Assembly (NCBI GenBank): GCA_963855995.1
Contig: OY979716.1
Coordinates: 90,814,955 to 90,878,954 of the forward strand
Length of the DNA stretch: 64,000 bases
From: Muricea muricata
Lineage: Eukaryota; Cnidaria; Anthozoa; Malacalcyonacea; Plexauridae
Reading direction: 5' to 3'
This document shows, one piece after another, positions 44,141 to 64,000 of the stretch. Within the stretch, counting starts at the first letter, position 1, and each line of letters opens with the position of its first letter. The notes beneath the pieces were generated by a model. The model was not told the DNA's origin. It made no database searches and was given only the letters and a program-made list of their open reading frames with translations. Made by a program: the position numbers and the translations under genes.

Positions 44141-44225
44141 CAAAAGTATAAAATAATCATCGCCGGGATTCGAAACTCAAACGAAGGCGTGGAAGACCTG
44201 TACCTGAACCACTAGGACACAGCCA
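44141..44225 (-). repeat. tRNA-derived SINE head
   Basis: On -, GTCCTAGTGGTTCAGG is an A-box-like start and GTTTCGAATCCCGGC a clear B box, with a spacing close to that of a tRNA. A T-rich stretch and CCCTAA/TTAGGG repeats follow. Cloverleaf pairing is imperfect, so a SINE is preferred over a tRNA gene. Confidence 0.6.
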
Positions 44226-44344
44226 AAGAACGAAGAAGCTGAGTTTGAAAACGGTATTTTGTGTACTACTTGAACGTGTTTGATAAATATAAGAATTAAT
44301 GACGTCATGGTACGTTAATTCGATATGATCTAACGCTAACCGAG

Positions 44345-44395
44345 AAGGCCCTGGTAAAATCAGGTCATGTGACTCCCCAAATTCTGGACATTGCG
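44345..44395. repeat. Inverse copy of the 46352-46395 repeat
   Basis: GAAGGCCCTGGTAAAATCAG and GTGACTCCCCAAATTCTGGA are the reverse of TTTACCAGGGCCTTCTC and TCCAGAATTTGTGGAGTCA near 46.37 kb. Confidence 0.7.
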
Positions 44396-45639
44396 TAATA
44401 TTTCAGCTTCGTAATCAGGGGGGTTCGGCTTAGTTCAACTTGACAAACATGGCTACGGAAAGAAGCAAAGTGACAAATGAGCAATTTGAAAGGACTATCT
44501 GCGAGTTTTCTTATAATAGATTATAAAATGGAATTTCGAGATGGTAAAAAACTTTCGAGCTTCGATTGCGTAGGCAACTGCGATGGAAATATAAAAGCTA
44601 TACTCCTTCAAATTAAAAAACAAGGAAATTTGATAAAACGATACAGACAGTAGAGACAGACAATTAAATCAAAATGGAATCTTAATCTGCAAACATTTTG
44701 GAAGTTAAAATACGTAACAGTGACACCACAGCCGAATATACAGCGTTGAATTCAGTCATAGTTGGCAGTGTATAAACATTGATCTTTGCGAATTGTGAGT
44801 GCATTGGCGGCTTGGTCCTTAACCGTGAATGTAATGGATTTGCTGCTCAACGTCGTGTATTGTTTGCTGCTGCTGAACATTTGCTTGGTACTTCATGGTT
44901 AAACTCGCCACCTTTGAGGCGTTTACACTGGTTTTTATATGGTTATCCTGACGTTTTTTTATCAATAAACATAAAATTATTTTCGCTTGTGCAGGAGTAA
45001 TATATTTAATATCAACTCAAAGCGTTTTTGTTAATATCAATATAAATGTGTGGAATTTTTGTGTGATCTGTCTGCACGATGTCTTAATAATCTTGTGTGG
45101 TCTTCCTTTAATCATATGAACCCTTCAATTTCATTCTGCCACTCTTCTTCGGTCCTGTTTTGTTTGTGTCATATAAGTTATTGTCATTATTTTATGTACT
45201 TTGTACAATTTAAAGTTCAAGGCAAGATTTCCCTAGATAAGCCTACGGCTTTTGGGAAAATTGCTTTTGGGAAAATTGAACACCCTAGCTAGACGTATAC
45301 GTAAAACATTAAAAAATGGCAATGGCTGTTGTGAAATTGTCATTCAGCTTGTATCTTTTTAGGGCGAATCGAGAACCAAATAACTGGGAAATAAGGCAAA
45401 TGTTAATAAGTTAATATTATTTACAAATGACTGATATATGATATTACATATTTATCATGTACCAATTTAATGACTTGTTTTTGTTTAAATGTGTTTATGC
45501 AATAAAAATAGTTAACATCAAGTACGAGGTGCGCTGCGGGTTATTATTATGTATATTTATGCTGCTCTGCAATTTTCGCGGGCTTTTAGACCAATAGCAT
45601 GAGGTCTAATAGCGGCATGGCTCGGGGGCACCTCCCCTA

Positions 45640-46017
45640 GTATCGGCCAGCTTCGCGTCCCACACGTTGTTATCTACGCCTTATCGATCATCGCAGTTAT
45701 GGCCCACCACACGCTTCGTGCCTGATGCTGTATCCTCCTCGTTACCTGGCAATTTAGCGAATTTCACGGGGATTTCGCCTTCATCCTCAACTGTTGTCAG
45801 TCCGCCAGTCCCAATCTCCTACGCGGTCCCAACGCCCGCTTTGACGCTTAATCCCATCTTTCAGCAGGCGACCCAGGCCCAACCCCCCTCGTACACTCGG
45901 CGGTTCCCACGCAAGATTCCATCCTCCAGGCGGCGGTCAACACTCCGGACCCCATCCTTCAGGCGGCGAGGTCAGAAGGGGATCTTCAAGCAGAGGCTGT
46001 TGCTCAGGCTCAGCTAA
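45640..46017 (+). pseudogene. GC-rich retroelement gag-like fragment?
   Basis: A GC-rich island in AT-rich DNA. The 116-codon frame from 45667 reads Pro/Ser-rich (FTGISPSSSTVVSPPVPISY, then NPIFQQATQAQPPS); one frame over, AVPTQDSILQAAVNTPDPIL and SEGDLQAEAVAQAQLI looks equally protein-like, suggesting a frameshift near 45880. Low-complexity, hydrophilic composition and repeated ILQAA suit a gag-like linker, but I cannot name the family. Confidence 0.3.
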
Positions 46018-46407
46018 TTTTCTACTCATAACAAATGAGAAATAAAAATATTAGTATAAACATCTCAACTATCCCGAGCATTTAAGCTCGAATGGACGAC
46101 TGGAACCTTATTTACGTAAAATATATATAAATTCGCACACCTGAACACCTTTGAGCATTCGTTAATATAAATTTCAGTTGAGAAACCAAAATCCCAGCGG
46201 AAATAAAAAATAGACATGAAAACATTGATTTTTCTATCGTGATTTGTGTCTGGTGAGTAATATTTTGAAAGTTATTTTAAAAAAATGTTCATTAACTTTC
46301 ATCCCCCCCCGTGATAGCGTAGCAGTTACAAGGCTAGGTTACATAAATATCCAGAATTTGTGGAGTCATGTGACCAGATTTTACCAGGGCCTTCTCTCGC
46401 GCTGCTT

Positions 46408-46638
46408 CTATACCAAAAGGCCGTGGGTTCGAGGTTGGCACTTTCGTAGCTTTCCTGCGGCTTCAACAGATGCGGGGAAAATATAACCCAAAGGAGGCTT
46501 CCAAACATTGTTGATAAAACGAAACTTCTCTGCCGGAGAAGCCTTAGAAATAGAAGAATAAACGAACCCAATGTCGAAAGGCGAACAATCTTCCTTTGGC
46601 ACTACAGGTTCGCCGCGAGCTACAGCGTAAACTGCCAT
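46408..46638 (-). pseudogene. hAT/ZMYM1-type N-terminal (TTF zinc finger) fragment
   Basis: On -: MAVYAVARGEPVVPKEDCSP, FRFINNVWKPPLGYIFP and GKLRKCQ. This is the segment that precedes the TTF-type zinc finger in ZMYM1-like hAT transposases, and LRKC is shared with the pseudogene near 29.79 kb. It breaks off after RKCQ where the repeat of 46352-46430 begins. Truncated, no downstream transposase. Confidence 0.45.
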
Positions 46639-46919
46639 ATATTAGCATTTCACGCAAACACCATGGGCGGCCGTCTTCACCAAAAATGCTATACATGCGA
46701 AATGAATTGACATAAACGCGAATGATTCATTGTGTTTAGGAATGGTCCAACGTTATGTTGTTATGTGACTGGACCAAAAAAGAAATGATTGACCTAGATT
46801 TGAAATAATTTGTTTAGCTGTGAACTAATTCAATGTGCGCTATGCTGGTTCATTAGGATCGTGTCAAATTACTTAACACGTTTCAGAAAGATTTGACAAG
46901 CCGTGCACAAGTCATTCAA

Positions 46920-47056
46920 CTCAACATGAAATGATTCAGCTAAATGTGAAATCATTCAACACAATTTGAAATCATTCAGTTAAAAATGAAGTCATTGAGC
47001 TAAATCAGAAATCATTCAACCAAATGTGGAATGATTCAACGTGTTGTGAAATGATT
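46920..47056. repeat. Degenerate minisatellite, about 21-bp unit
   Basis: About six units of GAAATCATTCAACNAAATGT with drift. The surrounding 46640-46920 and 47100-47530 also carry loosely repeated GACTAGTTTCCGTGGA. No gene. Confidence 0.8.
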
Positions 47057-48269
47057 CCATGTGCGCTAAACACTGCGAAGCCCCACGAAATGTTCGGTTG
47101 TATTTATAACTTTTGACTAGTGCCTGACTAGTTTCCGTGGATTTAATTAACAGCCGTTAGCCTATGACAGCAGGTTTTGACTAGTGCACAAATAATTCGA
47201 TTTGCAGACGGCCAATGATATGCGACTTTGACTAGTTTCCGTGGAAAATTCCCACGCAAAGTGAACTAGTGCACTCACGCGAAGGCACGAGTCCCGCGCA
47301 TTTGATTGCACCACTGATCTGTATAAATGACTGGAGCGCAAACGGCATTTTAAGCGCGAAAATGCCGTATATAAACGAAAAATAGTTGATTTCGCTGGAT
47401 TATCACATAGAAATATAAAGAAAATTACTGAAAATGTCATTAATTACTAGAAGAAAAATAAAATATATATATGGAGTTTCATAAGTTTGGAAAAATTTGA
47501 CTAGTTTCTGGAAACTAGTGGCACTAGTCTGGGTCCACCCCTGGTTTTACATGCAAATGTGAAAAACATATCATGCTAAATACTATAGTTGCCACCCCGC
47601 AAGGCCACTGATTTGTTAATTTTATTAGAGTCAACACTATCTTTTCGCCTATCTTTTTGCTCATCCTATCGTTTCGCCTATGTTCCATTCTCATTCTAGC
47701 ATTTCACTGAAATAAAATTGTCTCTACGATAATAGGTATAACAGCCAATTTTCTCTTCGTATTTTCCGTGGACTTTTTCTCTTTCATCGATGACTTCGTA
47801 CAAGATATCCGCTGATAATACAAGTCCGCAAGAGTGGGAGAAAGTTTGCTTTGCAACCATAGAGATTATAAATAACACTAGAGGGGGTGTCGAGGGTAAA
47901 ATTGGGGAACGCGTTGTTTGCAGGGGAATATATTTTAAACGCGTTGATTTGGCGGGGAGGGGGATCATTCTGAACTGCCTAAAGTAATGAAAATAATTAA
48001 AAAGGCATTATTTTCCCCACAAAACTGGTAGAACGGCCTCAACCAACAGCGAGGAAAACATTTCATACAGATTTTTGCTGTTGCTAACGTGCTGGTCGCT
48101 AAGGAGGAATTACTTCAGCGAATAGACGCTTGGCCCTGCATCCGGGACCAGAATCCCCCCCCCTCTCCCCCAATCACCGCATTCGCTTTTTTTCACTCGA
48201 AAAACATGACGATGTCAATTCATATTTATAACCTCTATGCTTGCAACGCTATTGTTGCCGCACCAAGTC

Positions 48270-48450
48270 ATGGTATTCGGCTTTCAACCAAAATCATCGC
48301 TGATTGGCCTACTTTTTCTTAGTTACGGGGTAGCAAATGAAACGGCGATGATAATTCCATATTTTCTATGACAAAAGTTTGCTACCCCGAAACTGAGGAA
48401 ACTAGACTTGACAAATCAACGACGATTGTGGTCGAAAGCCGTATGCCAAT
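48270..48450. repeat. Palindromic repeat
   Basis: GGTATTCGGCTTTCAACC and GGTCGAAAGCCGTATGCC are inverted, as are TACGGGGTAGCAAA and TTTGCTACCCCGAAA. A second imperfect inverted repeat lies at 48560-48835 (GTCACAAGTGGG against CCCACTTGTGATGTCATG). Confidence 0.75.
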
Positions 48451-49599
48451 TTCTTCAAGATGTACATTAACTATAAACCCATGGCATAATAAATGGCAAC
48501 AAAATTTCCTTGCTCAGTTGAAAGAGCATTTGGAGTAGCCTTTTACAGCTTTTCCAAAGCTTGCTTCATTCTTGAAATATTTCAGCTGATACGTAATAGC
48601 TGTCCGCCATAGTTGACTTCCAAGAATACGCACGTTACGTCACAAGTGGGCTCATGCAACATTAAATTATTACCAAGCAGTCGTCAAAACGAGCCAGAAA
48701 CTCGTTTTCTCTTGCTACCTGATACGCTTATCCCACTTGTGATGTCATGTAATGAACCCATGAATTTAACCAAGATGGCGTACAGGTGATATGCTGAGTT
48801 CAAATATCTCAAGAATCAAACGTTTTATGAAAAAAACTGTAAAGGTCTTTAGCGACAACTTTAACAGTTGTTTCAAATAGAACAAACTTAATTTTTATTG
48901 CCAGTGCCCTTCAAAAAACTAAACTCAGATATTTATAAGAGCACTTACGAGCACTGCACTGATGATTAGTTGCATTCGTTGCCGATTACAACTATCACCT
49001 TGTCAGGTTTGACACTTAAAGAAGCTCATATCTACAATATTTAGGCCAGTCCTATAACATTAACAAATCCTTTCCTTCTGAATATACCTTTTGAATTTGT
49101 TTATTAAAATCTTATTGGCCATCACCGCAGAGGGGCACGTTCTTTTATCTTGAAAATTTTATTGTTTCGTTTTCAACGCTGTTGCTAACCTAAAAAATTA
49201 AATGACATAGGTGAAAAATAGGTGGAACAAAATTGGTGCAGCAGTCAACAAAAACTGGTTTTCTATTTAGTTAATTCGGTTGCATAAAACGATAGAACCA
49301 ATTCAAATTGTCGCAATCTCTTGTATTACATCCGTTTCAAAATTGCGCGACTCCACCGAAATTAGCTACTCTGACGTGTCCGTTTTATGTTAGACGACCA
49401 CGAAGCTAAATTGTTCAAAGTTTTAAATCAGCATCAATGTATAATATGCTTTGTTTGCTTTATAAAAGCAAGAGCGGAATTTGTTATCTATTTGTTTATG
49501 TTCGTCGTTGCTATTTATAGCAGTTCGCTTGACATAAAATTGACATTTTCAACTAAAACTATTTTTGGCTTGGTCGCGTAATTTTGAAAACGGGTGTAA

Positions 49600-50405
49600 T
49601 TTGTCAGCTTTACGGTCGATTTCAACTGACTTTTCAGTGCAATATTCCGAACTTCGATGCGAAGTTCCTTGCGAAGTTCAAAATTTCATTTCAGAATTCG
49701 CGAGCATGTTTGTACACAAAGTATGTGATTGGCCCCTGAACAAAAAAAAAGCCAATCAAATGCTAAATTCTTATAATTAACATTAGAGCCCAACATATAA
49801 ATTTTAGTAAAGCCATCGTCAAAGCATATGCTATGAAGATTTTAAAATAATTTCATTCGCAACATTTTGTCTTTCACTTAAGACATCTTCAGACTAATGA
49901 TATAGAATTACATGAGATTATGAATATAAGCTTGTTATTATCTATTTACATGGTGCCATATTACAAAGCGTTAAGGATGATCAACCTGATATAATTCGCT
50001 GTTTTTGTGGATGTTTTGTACCCCTGTTTGTATCGTCCTGCTGTGTGCTATTCTTTACTCTCTTATCTTGATCACTCTTGGCGGTTTGTAATATGACACC
50101 ATGCAAATAGATAATCACTAGCTTATCTATATTCATAATCTCATGTAATTCTATATCATTAGTCTGAAGTTGTCTTAAGTTAAAGACGAAACGTTACAAA
50201 TAAAATTATTTTAAAATCTTAATAGTATATGCTTTGACAGCTTTACTAAAAGTTATATGTTGGGCTCTAATATCTATCATAAAAATCCGTTTTCCTTCTG
50301 GCAGATGCTTAGTTTACAAACCGGCTTGCGAATTCTGAAATGGACTTTTGAACTTCGCAACGAAGTACGGAATATCACAGTAAAAAGTTAGTTGTCGATT
50401 GCCTG
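49600..50405. mobile_element. 0.8-kb foldback element
   Basis: The left arm holds TTCAGAATTCGCGAGC, AGAGCCCAACATATAA and TCTCATGTAATTC-type blocks; their inverses follow at 50155-50345. Arms are about 300 bp and imperfect. Non-coding. It lies downstream of the last identified ARL1 exon. Confidence 0.8.
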
Positions 50406-50634
50406 TAAATGCTTCGAGCAAAAAGTACATAAGCATGGGAAATCAGTAACAAGGTTCAACGTTTTCCAAGTGTATAACACCTTGTGTGGCTTTTTTAGTT
50501 GGAACTTCGAAGCAGTTGGAGATGAGAAATTAATACGACAGAGTGCAGCTAATTTGAATTGCAGCTACTTCAGGGGGTGTACTTCGTTATAGCTGTGCCC
50601 TGCAGTATGTTTGTATAAATGCTGAAAGGGTTAC

Positions 50635-61215
<10,581 letters not shown>

Positions 61216-62156
61216 TCAAGATACATATTCATCAATTAACTGTCAACATTGCTTTTGAAAAAAACTAGACTTAATATTAGAAATGGAATTTGATGTAGTT
61301 TTACAAGGTGTAAAACTCCAGAATTCTACGGTGAGACTATAGGAATTATGCTAATGTAATTTTCTAGATATTAATTAATAGAATGTCCAATATATAGTAT
61401 GTCAAAGCAACAGGCTAGCAGGTCCTCATAAACTTCTACTTCTAGAAAAATAACCCCCATTAAGTAGTATAATACTCAAATTACAATAAATAAGACAATG
61501 AGCAGGGTTGGCATAATGGCCCAGGTAACTGCAGAACAAAAAAGTTTTATTTAATAAGACAGTGTTAGAGTCTCAATCAGAAATGAGATTTTGAATTACA
61601 ATGATTGCAATCTTTCAAATGAATCCTCAACATAATTTCCCATGTCAAGAATTCAGGTGCCATTCAGGAATAGGACAAATCCTGATTCATGTAATACCTC
61701 TTATTATTTTTTAATTACATTCAGCACTTCAGTGAAAATAGATGCATATTCATATCAAATAAAGCAATCACAGAGAACATTTACAATGCTGAAAGGGATT
61801 TTGCTATGTAAATGGGTTTTTGTTTCTATTTCAGTGCAACAGCTAAGCTTTCAGTATCAAATCAATATACGTAGTAGTTCAGTTAAACAACTGAAGGTGC
61901 TTAATGGTCAGAATTTATCAAAATTTGGAGCAGGACATGCCACATTAGAGTAAATGCTTTTGTTAGCAGTCTAAATTAGAAACGGGGTAATGGAATGTAA
62001 TGACCATCTCAATTTGAAATTTGCTGTTTAAAAAAGATAAGGTTGTTCGTCTATGAAGTGATATTTTGTGTTGAACTTTAATTGACAGCAGTTTTACCAA
62101 TTACTGAACCTCATTAGACACCTTACTTTAAATACAAAGAAGAAAAATCACTTTTC

Positions 62157-62341
62157 AGTGGATAGCACTACCGGTATTCACCTTTTATACACGGATAGCA
62201 CTACCGGTATTCACCTTTCGCACAACTGACCCCTGGGTAATATAAGTCGCTGCGCAAATACCAGATTTATTTCGATTTATGTTGGGATTCAACATGAGGA
62301 ATATATTTCGATTTATGTCGGGATTCAACATGAGAAATACA
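62157..62341. repeat. Two adjacent two-unit tandem repeats
   Basis: GGATAGCACTACCGGTATTC twice (unit about 35 bp), then ATTTCGATTTATGT(T/C)GGGAT-CAACATGAG twice (unit about 37 bp). Confidence 0.85.
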
Positions 62342-62920
62342 TCTCTGGCATTTCCAAGCACCCATGTATTTTTCTGTTAATATTATATAAACTACAGTGA
62401 GTTTTTTTTTAACAAATAGATATAAAATATCCAGAAGCTATGTTTGATGATTGTTTGAAAAGAGATAAGTAACCTCACATGCGAGATTATCAGTTTTACC
62501 AGTGCCCAAATTTATTTAAAGCACTGTACTTTATATATATAATCAAATAAATATTAAACCATCTTAAATGAAGGAGTCCTGAATTTTCATACTGAAGTTT
62601 CAACATTGAATTCCACTAACACCCTACCGGTATAGCATGCAAGATGCTTTAGACTGCTCTAGATTACCAACACTAGAAACATTAGGTTGGGATACAAGTA
62701 ATGTTTTCCAAGCCAATTATAGGGAATACTAATTGGCCAGAGTGAATTTGATGGCTAGTGTTATTGGCACAGAACAGCTTCTCAAATAGAGTTTGGTGCA
62801 ATTGTTTTGGAGGAAAATCATGTCTTTTTCCAAGTGAATAAATGAGTCAGGTGGTCTATGCTACAAAACTGGCCTTTAACAGGTCTTTTGGCACAGGTTT
62901 GAGCTTTACACAATACATAA

Positions 62921-63155
62921 AGCCTGGTTCTCAATAGCAACATAACCACAAGCACAAGCTAAAACAAAATTTAAAACAAAGAAATGCAGTGAAGTGTTCA
63001 ACATGAGCATGGACACGATCACAAGACTATGATGAGCTTAAGCTATGGTAGAACAACAGCAAACTCAAAGAAAACTGTTTCGCTTTCATCTTTAATTACA
63101 ATCCTAACAGCAATCTTTAGTTAGTGCTTCACTTTCTTGCTTATGCTTGGGCTTT
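62921..63155. mobile_element. MITE, AAGCCTGG family, copy 2, with AATACATAA duplication
   Basis: AATACATAA occurs at 62912-62920 and 63156-63164. Ends AGCCTGG and GGGCTTT; internal ACAAAGAAATGCAGTGAAG matches copy 1 at 15363-15612. An 8-9 bp duplication suggests hAT. Confidence 0.8.
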
Positions 63156-63350
63156 AATACATAAGTCAATGTAAACCCCAACTTTCCCCACCCTGGGCCA
63201 GTGTAGAGGTTAATAGGGGATTGGTAGGGGTTAGGATCAGAATGTGAGTGGGGAATTGATAGTTGTACTTAAAATTGTTGTGCATTTATTAAAAATAGAT
63301 GATGTTGACTCTTGTTATTTGATTGCTGATTTGTACTTCTATCATAGGCG

Positions 63351-63795
63351 GCCCATTTCACTGTGTAGTTTCAGTGATATATAGAGATCATCGTGCACAA
63401 ATTCCCATAGGAAATACGGAATGGACCATTCCCCTATTAGACAAACTTTTAAATTTGAAAAATCAATTAGCCCAGCTGGAAAGAGCATCCTAAATTTTAT
63501 ACAATTGTCAAGTTTGGTTGGAAAATATTGAATAAAAAATGTGAAACTATAGTCCTGTTAAGCTTGCCAATTTTGTATACTTTTGTATTGCAAACAGAAA
63601 AGCGTTACCACTATGTGGAAATGTGGTAGCACTTTTTCCTGCGTAATACAAAAGTACACAAAATTCGCAAACTTTACATTACTATATTTTCGACATTTTT
63701 GAATATTTTACATTATATATATTATATTACATTATATATGTTTATGTGCACACTGACCTCTACACATTACTATAAAACTACACAGTGAAATGGGC
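63351..63795. mobile_element. 445-bp MITE with nested palindrome
   Basis: GCCCATTTCACTGTGTAGTT and AACTACACAGTGAAATGGGC at the ends; arms about 48 bp with weaker inner pairing. Inside, 63555-63675 forms another inverted repeat (TTTTGTATACTTTTGTATT against AATACAAAAGTACACAAAA). Confidence 0.85.
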
Positions 63796-64000
63796 TGTGT
63801 ATGCTCCTGTTTCTTACTTGTACACAACATGCACTACAAACAACTTTTTACCAGTGTTTAATTTAATTGTAAACGCTTAATTTTTGATCCCAGGTCAGGG
63901 GCATATATTTTTAACATCAAATTCAAATACTCACCCTGACCTGGGTTGGCAGGGGAAACTTAATTTGTTCACATGGCACAATTTGAAAGGAAGTGGGGGG

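Noticed and set aside
44141-44225. Functional tRNA gene
   Set aside because: A and B boxes are present on -, but stems pair poorly and SINE-like flanking sequence follows.
46920-47056. CRISPR array
   Set aside because: Units are adjacent and degenerate without unique spacers; a minisatellite in a eukaryotic genome.
48520-48560. Last ARL1 exon (WLLQMLFQ frame after AAAAG)
   Set aside because: No pyrimidine tract at the acceptor and no stop at the expected length.

Overview
The window is AT-rich, intron-rich eukaryotic DNA, best explained as an invertebrate metazoan genome. A cnidarian (anthozoan or hydrozoan) is my favoured guess. The reasons are GT-AG introns with metazoan-type splice sites, an animal heparan-sulfate 6-O-sulfotransferase, an intron-broken ARL1 gene, and the mix of THAP/Kolobok-like, PIF/Harbinger, KDZ, hAT, Tc1/mariner and DIRS-type elements. 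No bacterial, organellar or CRISPR features are visible. The species assignment is inference.

Two host genes stand out. A Golgi heparan-sulfate 6-O-sulfotransferase lies on the + strand (19.55-20.83 kb, two exons, complete). ARL1, an Arf-family GTPase, lies on the - strand from about 61.2 kb down to 50.6 kb. Eight of its exons can be assembled in phase, including a 15-nt and a 16-nt microexon; the first exon and the last few codons were not found.

Most of the rest is mobile DNA, often nested. At 0-6.8 kb a decayed THAP/Kolobok-like transposase gene (+) is split by a second 3.4-kb element flanked by TTAA; removing it rejoins the reading frame exactly. At 7.4-8.2 kb lies a P2X7-like-domain fragment (-). 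From 14.1 to 8.8 kb (-) there is a degraded DIRS-like reverse transcriptase, interrupted by a Tc1/mariner-type foldback (13.0-13.76 kb) and a full PIF/Harbinger element (9.54-12.99 kb) with transposase and Myb/SANT protein. At 15.67-19.32 kb is a second Harbinger-like element with 35-bp terminal inverted repeats, whose partner gene encodes an unfamiliar Pro/Gln-rich protein. RecQ-helicase and hAT/ZMYM-type pseudogenes follow on the - strand (26.9-27.3 and 28.4-29.8 kb). A KDZ transposase with at least seven recognisable exons runs from 31.9 to 37.7 kb (+), with an unrecognised four-exon gene convergent to it (38.06-39.02 kb, -).

The 39-64 kb half is dominated by foldback elements and MITEs (several with clear target duplications), minisatellites, tRNA-like SINE heads and a 969-bp element with unusual subterminal repeats at 42.4-43.4 kb. 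One foldback carries telomere-like CCCTAA repeats in its loop. Most long open frames outside the listed genes are antisense or chance frames.
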